Source of the DNA: Leptidea sinapis
Lineage: Eukaryota > Arthropoda > Insecta > Lepidoptera > Pieridae
Length of the DNA stretch: 64,000 bases
Direction: 5' to 3'
Assembly (NCBI RefSeq): GCF_905404315.1
Contig: NC_066297.1
Coordinates: 1,798,001 to 1,862,000, forward strand
Below the pieces are notes generated by a model. That model worked only from the letters and a program-made list of their open reading frames with translations. It was not told where the DNA came from and did no database searches. A program made the position numbers and the translations under genes. Positions 11,001 through 21,393 of the stretch are shown here, piece by piece (position 1 is the first letter of the stretch; each line of letters begins with the position of its first letter).

Positions 11001-11125
11001 CTAGCTGAACCAACAGACGTTGTTCTGTTCATAATAAAAAAAAACTCTTGCGGTTGGAATTTTGGAAAATCCCTTCTCAGCTGACCTCTACTCGGTGAAA
11101 AGAATATTCCTACCAAATATATAGA
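11001..11125 (-). mobile_element. 125-bp Helitron remnant
   Basis: On the minus strand it begins TCTATATATTTGG and ends AACGTCTGTTGGTTCAGCTAG. The plus-strand flanks are A (11000) and T (11126). This is a heavily deleted Lep1-like copy with both ends kept. Confidence 0.7.
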
Positions 11126-11305
11126 TAATTAGTATAAAATAAACTGAATCTTGCCTGAAAATCTGTTTGGCAAAGACCTCCTCGAAACTTTTCGTATTTA
11201 TGTAAATCGTCAAGGGTCACTCAATTCCACATCACTCCTGCCAATAATTGTCTGATGTGTATATTGACTTTGGTCTAATTTTTACATTTTGATTTTCTGG
11301 ATTAC

Positions 11306-11449
11306 TTACCCCCTTATTCATAATGGTCCGCTAACTTTAAACAGCCGCATAGGAGTGTTTTTTCTCATTCCGATTTAGGTCAATAGAAGAAGACAGAGTG
11401 AGAATTAGCAATGCTTTAAGTTAGCAGACTATTATGAATAAGGGGGTAA
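11306..11449. mobile_element. MITE with ttaccccc termini, copy 1
   Basis: Terminal inverted repeats ttacccccttattcataat and attatgaataagggggtaa flank a ~95-bp core, giving a 144-bp element. The same termini bound 28152-28279. Length and structure fit a non-autonomous DNA transposon. A TA or TTA target duplication is possible but merges with the palindrome. Confidence 0.75.
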
Positions 11450-12105
11450 TAGTTTTACAATTTTTATCCATTACCTTTCAAGTGTCCTATCTATAGCCAT
11501 TTCTGATATTTCTTTAATAATGGAATAAAAACTTCCACGTGGAATATCGTCTAGATATCATCTTGAAACTACCGCGTCACAACATAATATCAGCTGAAAA
11601 ATGGATTTGTAATATGAAATAAGCAGACTGCTCCAATTTGGTGGGGGGATGGGGAGGCGTTCCGGCCGTGAACTGAAACTTCGGAAACTCCAGTATTGTG
11701 TTTACATTGAACTTTGTTATGTGGGTTAAAGTTAAGCTAAAGTTCAGCGTGTGTGCCATTTCGCTGAATTACAAAGTTGACGCAAGTTTCTCGTATCGAT
11801 TTTCATCTTATGTTTATCAAATGTTTCAAGGTTCTTTGCTTGTGTGGACGTGTGAATTTCTGGGTCATATTTGTGTTGTAATTCAGCTGATTTCGTCTTG
11901 TAAGTAGGATTTGTAGTGTATCAAACTTTTCCATCCGTAGCAAATATTATAATTGTGGTATTGAAAATGGATTCATATCGATGAGGCAGCTAGACTTATA
12001 GTGTGTCGTTTATTTTGTACAAATATGCGGGCAGAAAAATTGTATGTTAAATTGTTCCTGATGCGATTTAGCGGATAGAAAAAATGTATGAATCTATTTG
12101 TAACA
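11450..12105. other. intergenic; one splice-donor-like site, no supported gene
   Basis: A plus frame at 11698-11907 ends near a strong donor-like tcttgtaagtagg at about 11897-11909. Its translation resembles nothing I know, and there is no partner exon. I make no gene call. Confidence 0.3.
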
Positions 12106-12107
12106 AA

Positions 12108-12175
12108 TCTATTTGTTTCCTCTGGTGTTGCAGGAGAATGCTTAAAATCAGGTGAATCCTTACGCTCCACCTCTT
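12108..12175 (+). repeat. L1x LINE 3' tail
   Basis: tttcctctggtgttgcagga followed by a decayed version of the ggtgatcacttaacaccagg...cataaaa end of the L1x family. Confidence 0.5.
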
Positions 12176-12344
12176 CATTAAAAATATTTAAAGGCTGTCA
12201 AAAACATTGCAAATTTACTTTTATTTTCCTGCTAGTGGTTGTTTAAAGTACTTTGTATTTCTCGGCATAAAGTCCACTTCTTGAGTGTATTAAGTATAGT
12301 TATTTAGCCAGTTACTATCACGAGTGGGAGTATACTATGCACAG

Positions 12345-12575
12345 GATGCCGGCTAGATTATGGGTACCATAACGGCGCCCATTTCTGCCGTGAAGCAGTA
12401 ATGTGTAAGCATTACTGTGTTTAGATCTGAAGGGCACCGTCTCAAGGTGACGAGCGCAGTTGTAATTTTTGGATTTTTCAAGAATCTTGAGCGGCACTGC
12501 ATTGTAATGGGCAGGACGTATCAATTAACATCAGCCGAACGTCCTGCTCGTCTCGCCCCTTATTGTCATTAAAAA
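12345..12575 (-). repeat. R1 repeat, nearly full copy
   Basis: Reads in reverse from ggatgccggctagattatgg through ctgaagggcaccgtc to the tail cgtcctgctcgtctcgcccc. About 50 bp around the gagacataagatg block are missing. Confidence 0.75.
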
Positions 12576-12774
12576 AAAAGTTAATATTTGCTTTTTCATA
12601 AAAGGCATTTCCTTTAGGATACTACTTCAAGCAACATTGGGATGCTGTTGGATTTGAACTCAAGCTTTAAGATCGGCGTTAATTGACCCTGGGCATATCT
12701 ACAACACTTCTGCATATTATATGTCCCTGCGGCGGACTTGTCCATAGCCTCAGTCAAAACATTGTAAAGTCAAA

Positions 12775-13175
12775 TCATTGCGTGGAGATGCCACTTCATT
12801 GTGTGTGTTCTACCGCATTTATCACCGGGCGGAAGAGCTGTTTAACTTGATTCCTGTCACCGACTTCCACCTTCGCACGACACGCCACGAGTAAGGATAC
12901 CATCCTCACCATCTGGATGTGTGGCGGTCCTCCACGGTGCGCTTTTCAAGGAGCTTTCTTCCACGTACTACAAACCTGTGGAATGAGCTTCCTTGTGCGG
13001 TATTTCCGGGACGATGCGACATGGGTACCTTATATAAAGCACGTTCACCTTCCTTAAAAGCCGGCAACGCTACTGTGATTCCTCTGGTGTTGCAAGAGAA
13101 TGTGGGCGGCGGTGACCACTTAACACCAGGTGAGCCGTACGATTGCTTGTCCTCCTTTTTCCATAAAAAAAAACA
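12775..13175 (+). pseudogene. L1x LINE C-terminal fragment, copy 2
   Basis: A plus frame from about 12919 reads MWRSSTVRFSRSFLPRTTNL then WNELPCAVFPGRCDMGTL. It is followed by ggtgaccacttaacaccagg and a short A-run. Upstream pieces (FYRIYHRAEELFNLIPV) are frameshifted. It is 5'-truncated. Confidence 0.7.
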
Positions 13176-13179
13176 TAAT

Positions 13180-13500
13180 ATCTTGCCGCCGCAGTACAGG
13201 GCGTCTCTCTCGCTATGCTGCGATCTTAGTTGTAATATTATGTTATGTTAGAGTGAAGTTGTAATAGCGTAAGGCTACCTGTTTCATGTGCCAATAGTCA
13301 TAATGTTATTGATTCCCTAGGGACACTGGTGTGAACTACAACAGACTTGGGGCCATCTTGAAAGCATGTCAAAGGTGTGGAAGCGGAAGCTGCTGAAGAT
13401 CTAAAGCGGGGGAAATATTAATCCCTTGGAAAACAGTAACGTTCCACATAACTCCTTCCCCTTGTGTGTTATTATTATTAAAGAAATTTAAATTTTATTA
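13180..13500. other. intergenic, no feature recognised
   Basis: No supported frame or repeat. Confidence 0.4.
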
Positions 13501-13504
13501 CAAT

Positions 13505-13823
13505 TTAGATATATCATCATTATCATCAGCCGGAAGACGTCCACTGCTGGACAAAGGCCTCCTCCAAAGATTTCCACGACGATCGGTCCTGCGCTGCCCT
13601 CATCCAACGTATTCCGGCGATCTTGACCAGATCATCGGTCCATCTTGGGCCTACCAACACTGCGTTTTCCGTTACGTGGTTGCCATTCGAGGACTTTACT
13701 GCCCCATAGGCCATCTGTTCGTCGAACTGTTTGTTCTGTCCACTGCCACTTCAGTTTCGCAATCATTTTATTCTTATTTTGCGCCCGCTCTGGGGCATGG
13801 TTATAGGTGATAATTTCTGACAT
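13505..13823 (-). pseudogene. RTE-type LINE C-terminus
   Basis: Two minus frames together give the RTE tail. First comes KLKWQWTEQTVRRTDGLWG, SKVLEWQPRNGKRSVGRPK, then after a frameshift RWTDDLVKIAGIRWMRAAQD and EEAFVQQWTSSG before the stop. The strand ends in the ATGATGATAATGATGATAT repeat typical of RTE 3' tails. It is 5'-truncated and frameshifted near 13690. Similar ends lie at 28780-28922 and 46990-47280. Confidence 0.8.
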
Positions 13824-13829
13824 TCAATA

Positions 13830-14050
13830 AGTTTAAATATTTTATAGATGAAATAAGTTTTATTCTAACAAGATATTGTGTAGATAATGACACGTGAGCT
13901 AGAAACGCCCCCTTAGAAACGCTGATATACATATATACCTACTTAACGCATTATATGTAGTCAGTCGCTAACGTAGCAACTAATTTATTCAAAACAAAAC
14001 AATATAACTGTGTTTACAATAAGTACCTTAAATGGTTCCAACGTAACAAT
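13830..14050. other. intergenic, no feature recognised
   Basis: AT-rich DNA without supported features. Confidence 0.4.
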
Positions 14051-14145
14051 GGTAAAAACTATCTCTACGAGGAAGTAAGATACAGGCAGCATTTCCGCAT
14101 TGGATAACCAGGCTGATCCGTTGACCGAAATAGCTGTATCATACT
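14050..14145 (-). pseudogene. QRGNA-type transposon protein tail, copy 5
   Basis: The minus strand reads YFGQRISLVIQCGNAACILL followed by a PRRDSFYH-like block. Confidence 0.6.
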
Positions 14146-14149
14146 ATAG

Positions 14150-14800
14150 CGTACATAAAAGTAGCTAGTAGACATATTATTAAAAATTATTAGTAAAAAT
14201 ATTATGTACGCATTCCGTAATAAAGTCTTCTAAAGCCACCGCAAACAATTTTTCAATGTTAATGAGTTAAAATGAAACAAAAACGTATTTCTAAATTATT
14301 TTATCATATTATTTAGTTAGAAAATGATAAGGATTAACAGCTTTTACATTACCGCTTTATAATTGTCAATTTTTAAAGTATTAAAATTGATACAAAATGT
14401 TATTCTTAGAGATAGACATATGCCATTGCGGGATTTTCTGTAGACCTATTTAAGATACACAATTCCACCATATTATCTTATTTTGTTTTATCTCAAACGG
14501 CTTCAACAACGTTTTCGTTGAAAGCACCTAGACGGGTTATTTATTTCCGGCACATCCAGTGACCCAACAAATATCGTTAATGTATACATATTTGCATTAG
14601 AAACTTAACAATTTATACACTAAAACTTCCCTCGAGAACCATGCTATTCATTGGTAAAGCAGTTTTTGAGTTTATTGCGAACAGACAGACAGATGCGGTG
14701 TAGGACTTTGTTTTATAATATGTACTGACTACTAATGCCATGACACAAGTGACAAACGTTTTATAATAACAAACAAGTTGGGAATTTTTGTACTTTGTCT
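14150..14800. other. intergenic, no feature recognised
   Basis: AT-rich DNA with no supported gene. Confidence 0.4.
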
Positions 14801-14847
14801 AGGATCCAGTTAAGAAAATTTATTGAAGTAGGCGTTACATTATACAT

Positions 14848-15004
14848 TATATAAATGATTTGAGTTTTCTTTAGTGTTAATTCCGCCAATATTTGTCTTT
14901 AAACAATTCGACACGTGTTTCGCCTCTACACGAGGCATCCTCAGGACGTGTTGAGTCGCCAAATCTGGCACGAGACTGGCATAGAAAACTCAAATCATTT
15001 ATAT
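14848..15004. mobile_element. MITE with tataaatgatttgagttttct termini
   Basis: A 157-bp element with matching ends, tataaatgatttgagtttt and its reverse complement. It contains cacgtgtttcgcctctacac and catcctcaggacgtgttg. A related unit, expanded into a long palindrome, lies at 58832-59057. The sequence before it (about 14810-14847) also recurs beside that palindrome, so the family unit may be longer than the inverted ends. Confidence 0.7.
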
Positions 15005-15014
15005 AGGATCCAAT

Positions 15015-15600
15015 TGTAAAATCATATGTACATCGCCAGCAAAAGACTTAGGTACTCAAGTAATATGCATACCTAACAAGCCAATATTTATCCATGGTAT
15101 AATTTATAATTTCAGTTTCTATAATATTCGCTATTCTGCCTGTCTATGTATATATAACATTTTTATTATATTGAGACTTAAGAGGCAACAGTCATAATTA
15201 TGTTAATTTGAAAAAAAAAAAACAAATTCAATTCAATTCCCTACGTCACGGCCTCTTCCTTTGTGAACGAGGGATCGTTGCCCCCTTGTAATTGAACAAT
15301 TTAATTCAGTATCACAAAAACTAAATTACATTACTAAAATTTTATTTAATTAATGAAAATATGACAATAATACATATAAATAGTTTAATAAAACAATATA
15401 ATTTAAGATTTTCGTATAAACAAATAATTAACATGTAATTAACTCATATAATTATAACCATGTTCAGCTATCAACACATCTAATTAGATACTTAAAATAA
15501 TTAAACTAGTTGCCAAATTATCTTTACTACAATAAACTTCAATTTTTATTTTTTTTGTCCATTTGTGGGCCCGTAAGTTCAAGATAGGTGAGAAAGTTAA
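15015..15600. other. intergenic, no feature recognised
   Basis: Very AT-rich DNA without a coding frame. Confidence 0.4.
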
Positions 15601-15624
15601 CATTGACTGTTACCGTCACAGGTT

Positions 15625-15930
15625 TCACCTGATTCATGCCGCCGAATTCGACCTTCGCACGACACGCCACAAATTAGGATATAATCCTCACCATCTGGAC
15701 ATGAGGTGGACATTCACAATGTGGTTTTCAAGGAACTTTCTTCCACGTACTACAAAGCTGTGGAATGAGCGACCTTGTGCGGTGTTTCCGGGACGATACG
15801 ACATGGGTACCATTAAAAAAGCGCGAACACCTTCCTTAAAGGTCGGCAACGCTCCTGTGATTCCTCTGGTGTTGCAAGAGAATGTGATAAGGTGTACCCG
15901 TACGCTCCCTTGTCCTCCTTTTACATAAAA
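15625..15930 (+). pseudogene. L1x LINE C-terminal fragment, copy 3
   Basis: The plus frame reads RFHLIHAAEFDLRTTRHKL, HHLDMRWTFTMWFSRNFLPR and TKLWNERPCAVFPGRYDMG in one uninterrupted reading, then KKARTPSLKVGNAPVIPL. The 3' end is degraded. There is no RT core. Confidence 0.75.
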
Positions 15931-16207
15931 TATACTGCAGGTTATATGAGTAGTCTTAACTACTAGTCTAAGTACCTACCACGAATTTCTAAAAGTAGTT
16001 CATTCTACTTTTTGGTTATAAGTGTAAGAAAGTTCCTTGAAAACCTCACCGAGGAAAAGCGCCACACTATCAGATGTTTGAGAATGGTTCATAACTGCTA
16101 TCTTTTAAAGAAGAGGAGGCATCAACCGCCCATGGACATTCGCAACATCAGGGGGTAAGAGATGAGTTGCCGGACTTACTTGGTATTTTACCAATGGAAG
16201 CCTCGTT

Positions 16208-16500
16208 TACACCGGATGCCGGCTAGATTATGGGTACCACAACGGCGCCTATTTCTGCCTTGAAGTAGTAATGTGTTAACATTTCTGTGTTTCGGTCTGA
16301 AGGGCGCCGTAGCTAGTGAAATTGCTGGGCAAATGAGACCTAACATCTTATATCACAAGGTGACGAGCGCAGCAGATCCGCTCAGAGTATTTGGGGGTTT
16401 TCAATCATCTTGAGTGGCACTGCATTGTAATGGGCAAGGCGTATCAATTACCATCAGCAGAAAGTCCTGCTCATCTCATACCTTATTTTCATAAAAAAAA
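16208..16500 (-). repeat. R1 repeat, full-length copy
   Basis: Reverse reading from ggatgccggctagattatgg to aataaggtatgagatgagca, including all hallmark blocks. It starts at an A-run on the minus strand. Confidence 0.8.
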
Positions 16501-16514
16501 TGCTTTTATCTTGA

Positions 16515-16650
16515 AGGTCACTAAGTGGTATTAGTTCGGAAAAACTGCAACCGATATAAATTATCGGTTCCATAAAGTGGTTGTGCCAGGCAAGAAATTA
16601 CTTGCCAAACGCGCAGTCGTGAAATGGCAGACGTCAACATGATGCGGGTG
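16515..16650. repeat. unclassified dispersed repeat U1, copy 1
   Basis: Blocks ggttcggaaaaactgca-like, ttccataaagtggttgtgcc, caagaaattacttgccaaac and gtgaaatggcagacgt recur at 53505-53620. It is probably a LINE fragment; the frame is too decayed to name. Confidence 0.5.
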
Positions 16651-16984
16651 GGATTTAGCATTTTAACTATTATCTGGTAGTGGAATTCTGCTAGTGAAAG
16701 ATGAAACAGGTTTTACAGAAACCTCTATCGAAGTGACATTTCTATAGGAGTGACAGACAGTTTCATTTATCCTCAGCTTTCTTGCAGCTTTTATGAAGAA
16801 GGAAACAGCATTTGTATCTTTATACCAAGACTAATAATAAATTTATTTATTTGGAGAAAAACCAGTTACAGATAATGCTAAATAAAAGTAATTTAGTAAA
16901 ATCTTCACAAACTTAACTGTAACATATGTATTTCTCACTAGAACATATTGTTATTATTTACGAAGAAAGTGTATAAGGCCAGTG

Positions 16985-17215
16985 TGAATGAAAGTGTTGG
17001 AAGGGGTTAGACCAAGGCGGACGTTTCGAGATCAAATCAAGGACGTCTTGAAAAAAGGCCAGGTCAAGAGTACCCTAAACCGAAGAGCATGTATGAAAGG
17101 AATAATGAAAGTGGACGAAGCGAAACAATTAGTATGTAAGGATCGTAGCAAGTGGAAAGAAGTGGTCTCTGCCTAGCCCTAAGGGAAAGAGGCGTGATTG
17201 TATGTATGTATGTAC
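16985..17215 (+). pseudogene. LINE C-terminal tail ending in (TGTA)n
   Basis: The plus frame reads MKVLEGVRPRRTFRDQIKDV and later DEAKQLVCKDRSKWKEVVSA before a stop. This R-P-x-x-T-x-x-D-Q-I...RDRxxWK pattern is the usual end of one group of insect LINE polyproteins. It is followed by the simple repeat tgtatgtatgtatg, typical of such 3' tails. Confidence 0.65.
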
Positions 17216-17344
17216 ATTTTACTAAAAAATATAGCTATTAGCATAATCATTTAACAATAAGGAAAAATCTTACAAAAATGCAAACAAGAATATACAATTT
17301 TACAAAAAACTATCTAAATATAAAAAAATAATGTTAATTTAAAC

Positions 17345-17480
17345 GAGTGGCAATGAGTTTCTTGCCAAGATTTTCCGAAGCCATTGTAAATATAAAAATA
17401 AAAGAAAGCTTTTGAAATACATAAGTGACATTTTCTTGGCCTATCTACATGAAAAAAATGATTTTGATTTGAATTGATTA
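17345..17480 (+). repeat. jockey-like LINE 3' UTR
   Basis: Contains gtggcaatgagtttcttgcc and ends gattttgatttgaattg. It is a degraded relative of the ends at 8115 and 49200. Confidence 0.5.
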
Positions 17481-17599
17481 ACAGATTTCAACACTCGTAA
17501 ATATTAAATATCATTTATATTTCATCAAATTTTGTCTCCTGAAATGTGTAATAATATGTTGGTTTAATAATTTCAATTGTTTACTGTAAGTTTAAGATT

Positions 17600-17960
17600 T
17601 TGAAGTGAAAAATTCTTTAGCAACGTTGTCATTTCTAAGTCGATGAAACGAAAAAGCGACAGTAAAAAGAGACAGACACATAAATTCATAAGATTTAACG
17701 TGGGAGAAAATGAGACAAGAAGTATTATACAATTTTTTGGTAACAGACGATCATAAATGAAGAAGGGATTGTCTTACGTATGATGCGAGTATACCTTAAT
17801 ATATACTGACGTCATACGCACGACGTATTACTACATAGACACCAGGAGAACGTTAATATGGTAGCGGTGATAATAATGTTGCATAGCGATTGAAATCATG
17901 TGTCATCCTAGCAAAATGTACCAGGACATCATATGCAGTTTAGAGGTTCATGCACAATGC
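17600..17960. repeat. unclassified repeat U2, copy 1
   Basis: Blocks tcgatgaaacgaaaaagcga, cacataaattcataagattt, gtattactacatagacacca and cagtttagaggttcatgcac recur in the same order at 23895-24695, where an L1x LINE has inserted between them. Confidence 0.6.
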
Positions 17961-17969
17961 AGGTTTAAC

Positions 17970-18728
17970 TTCTGACATGTGTATTTTATACGCAAGCATT
18001 ATTTTTATGATTAAATTAGTTAGCTTTATTCGTGTGTTTATTTAATACCGCCATTGAAGCTTCACGATGTTGAATAGACTAAAAGGCTGCCTGTGTCTTT
18101 TCTTTTCCTTTCCCTTGGATCATTCATATGTCTAGATACACTGTAACAGCTGTGTAAACGTCGAAAAAATATTGAGGTTGACAGTAATGGATCAATTTGG
18201 ACATAAAAGTGAAAAAGATCCATCAATGGATTTTTTCAATGGATCTTAGTGGACAAAGGGGTTAACTTCTATTTTGAGCAATGCACGCACACTTAACACA
18301 AAGTGTCATACATATCGTGAGTGTAAGACCCAGCTTGTCACGCACACTAAAGTAATAAACCTGGCCTATTTTCATCGGATGTCTAGCAGCAAGAGACTCT
18401 ATCTAGACGTATAAATTATCTGAGCTCTTTCCCTTTTAAATACAGTTAATTGGTGTCAAGGAACGGATATAACATCGGGTTCTATCGACTGACAGATAGT
18501 CACACCTGAATCTATTTTTCTTCTCTTATCAAATATATATTTGATAAAATTCACACGGAACTTACAAGTGTAAGTATGTTCTTATCAAGATTATCGCGTC
18601 ACGTTCTCCAGAATATTACACGAGTAGTTTTTCATTGTAAATATGAGGCCAGCTTTTTTTTCTATTAGAAAACAAACAGATTCTTTTAAATTACTGGCTT
18701 GGAATACTGGTAGATGTAAACAATTCTT
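17970..18728. other. intergenic, no feature recognised
   Basis: AT-rich DNA with no supported gene. A small palindrome (atcaaatatatatttgat) lies near 18530. Confidence 0.4.
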
Positions 18729-18729
18729 T

Positions 18730-18875
18730 TTTTTTATAAAAATAAGGGACGAGACGAACTGGACGTCCAGCTGATGGTAATTGTAACGTCCTGTCCATTA
18801 TGCAGTGCCGCTCAGGATTCTTGCAAAATCCAAAAATTCTGTGTTAATGAAATTAAGATGTTAACTCTCATATAA
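18730..18875 (+). repeat. R1 repeat, 5' half
   Basis: aataagggacgagacgaact through cagtgccgctcaggattctt. It then merges into the truncated SINE that follows. Confidence 0.65.
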
Positions 18876-19010
18876 ACGGATGTTTATATGTATTTATGTA
18901 TGTTTAAGTAAGTATATTATATTAAATATATGGTTGTCTTGTACCCATAGTACAGGCTATGCCTAGTTTGGGGCAAGATAATTTGTGTAAAAGTGTGTCA
19001 ATATTATAAA
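18876..19010 (+). mobile_element. SINE S1, 3' half only
   Basis: Matches the body of the SINE at 55466-55733 from gtttatatgtatttatgtat to aatttgtgtaaaagtgtgtc. The tRNA-like head is absent. Confidence 0.65.
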
Positions 19011-19015
19011 AAATA

Positions 19016-19070
19016 TGATGGTGTCTGTTCTGTATTAGATTGTGTTGTTACATATAGCAATAATCCAGTA
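19016..19070 (+). pseudogene. decayed THAP-type first exon
   Basis: Closely parallels the THAP-like start at 63452. Allowing one lost base after atggtgtc, it reads CSVLDCVVTYSNNPVV, the N-terminal C-x4-C part of a THAP zinc finger. No later exon is seen. Confidence 0.35.
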
Positions 19071-19930
19071 GTAAGTTTATGAGTAAAACAATGTTTGCCG
19101 AGAAATTGTATTTTATAATACACTTTTCAAAAATCCTACCTATAATTATAATTAGATGTGGCGGGGTGCGAGTAGGGCGGACGGGGTGAGGAACAAGCGA
19201 TTTATTAATAAAATTATGACTTCAACGATATATTTTGTCTATGATATCCGATTTTTTGTGAAACTTTTTTGATATTATTTTTTTTACTTTTTTCTTTATA
19301 TGTAAACCTATTCTTTTTTTTAAATAACAGTATAAAGTAGATTCTACTGGTAGTGACATACTAAGTTAAATAAGAGAATATTTTAATATATTATAACAAC
19401 TTAGTGATAAGAAATAAATTGGTCTTTGTTTAGCTAGATACAGCAGAACCTTTAATGAAAGCATTACATCTAACATAATATAAAAGAAAATTTTATAATA
19501 ACGACGAAAGAAAATTAAATTAACCATACTGATAAAGTAGTTTTAAAAATTTTGAAAGTATTTAATAAGGCGTGCTGTGAACTACGTGAACTGATTAAAT
19601 AAAAAATAATTTTAATTTAAAAGGAATAAATTAATGTTAAAATGCAGTTACGTTTAAATCAGGGTTTGCCGCCTTGGGCTTCCAATAGATTTCGCTGGAG
19701 GATAGAAGCTTTACATACGCAGAGGAGGTTTTTATTTTTTTAAACGGTTGTGAAGATATAATGTATAAGATACGAAGTACTTAAGGTACATTCATATATT
19801 TTTCTCCTCTCAAAAAATCTCCACCTATTGCTTTCAAGAGATATTAAACACAAGAAAATATTAATAAACAACTATATTAAATTTTATAATTACCTAATAC
19901 ATATTTCGATATGATTATTATCAGATAATA
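19070..19930. other. intergenic, AT-rich
   Basis: No gene. A short G-rich island (ggcggggtgcgagtagggcg) at about 19158-19185 stands out against the AT-rich background. Confidence 0.4.
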
Positions 19931-19938
19931 ACCAAGGT

Positions 19939-20008
19939 ATTTATATTATTCTTTCTGGATATTTTTATTATAGTATTTATAAAAATATCCAGAAAGAATA
20001 ATATAAAT
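19939..20008. repeat. perfect 29-bp inverted repeat (hairpin)
   Basis: The left arm 19939-19967 and right arm 19980-20008 are exact reverse complements around a 12-nt loop. No gene or transposon terminus is attached. Confidence 0.85.
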
Positions 20009-20009
20009 G

Positions 20010-21290
20010 AAGCCTAGGCGTCGATTACAAAAATAAAAATGTTTCGATTAAGGATTTGTTATACAAAATCATAAATGGAGTCAGCTAAAAGTATCAATGA
20101 ATAATAAGTATTTACAAAGCATATCTGAACTGAAAAAAAATTTCGTTACTAACTTAAGGGCATGTAGGATTGGAGAGACCTTAAACTGTAAATGGTATCA
20201 ATCTAAACATGAGGCTTTGTTACTGAACTATAAAAACTTAAAAGGCATCTCTACTAAAAAAAAATCAATTATATATTCAAGATTCAGGCGCTAAATTATA
20301 AATATCGTTGTTATTAACATCATCTGACAATTAAAGTATTAAATTTACATGAAATTCCAACAAATATCTGTGTAGTCACGTCAGCCAGAAATACGTAAGT
20401 TACCTTTGCTTTATCTCGTTTTTTACACTTTATTTGTTGAAGGCGCACGATAAAGATAAGTGGCAGTCGTTGAGTTTATCGCAAAAATAATTCTAATTTC
20501 AGGAAGTTATTACGATTGCAATATTTTATTGAATTTATAGATAGTAATAGTAAAAGTGTATATAATATAGTATAATTATCATATCATAAAGACTATTTTT
20601 AAAGATTGATTTAGATTTAAGTGAGTTTTACTGGAAGTAATGATTTCACTTTTATAAATAACGTTGTTATCTATTATTGAAACAAACATTTTTATGTATT
20701 CTTGAACGTACGTCAAGTTTACAATGTTTTGAATATTTGCGGTAAACTTCCTAGCACAATATTCATTAATCAAAAGTTTGGCGCTGAAACTTGAACGCCT
20801 GCCCTCACCACCCACCCTCTTACTGATGCAACGCAAATACTATAATATTATTATACACATAGTTATATATCACGTGTTGGGTCTCGCTCAATGCACTTGT
20901 AATTTTTCATAGTGGCAACTTTGAATATTGTAGCAACAAGAGTTATGGTTTTTGGCGCTCTATTATCTATGGAAATTTGCTACAAAAAATGTCAATAGCT
21001 GGAATCTGTCATAATAAGCACCTACATTGTACTATAATTTTGTCAAATATTGCTTTTTGTTGTGTTTACTGTTCGCCGGTTTAATTTGTTATTAATTTGT
21101 TGTTGTCAATTGGTGTGTGTCTAAATTTTTTTATTTATAAGCTCAATCAAGTGAATTAAGACAAATCTAAAAATTGTATTTTATACTGATACAATACTTC
21201 ATTCATTCATAACCTGTATTGTATAAATTCAGTTTTCGTTTTATCATAGCAAAAAAATATTTGTACCTGCTGTTCTAGTAAAACTAATAC
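20010..21290. other. upstream region of ZAD gene A
   Basis: Contains the presumed promoter and 5' UTR of gene A, but I cannot place a start site. A plus frame at 20097-20294 is lysine-rich and AT-driven; I do not call it a gene. Confidence 0.4.
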
Positions 21291-21291
21291 A

Positions 21292-21393
21292 ATGGAAAAT
21301 ATGTGTAGTTTATGCAGCAGCGAAGAAAACTTGGACATTGACCTATTAAATGATAATAGTATATATTTAAAAATGAATTATCTTCCCATTCAG
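21292..21393 (+). CDS. gene A exon 1 (ZAD N-half)
   Basis: 34 codons from ATG 21292, including the CSLC pair, then CAG|GTGTGC at the donor. Ends in phase 0. The frame runs on into the intron, which makes a 72-residue read-through that is probably not used. Confidence 0.85.

Noticed and set aside
20097..20294. 65-codon lysine-rich frame upstream of gene A
   Set aside because: Composition explained by AT-rich DNA; no domain or splice partner.
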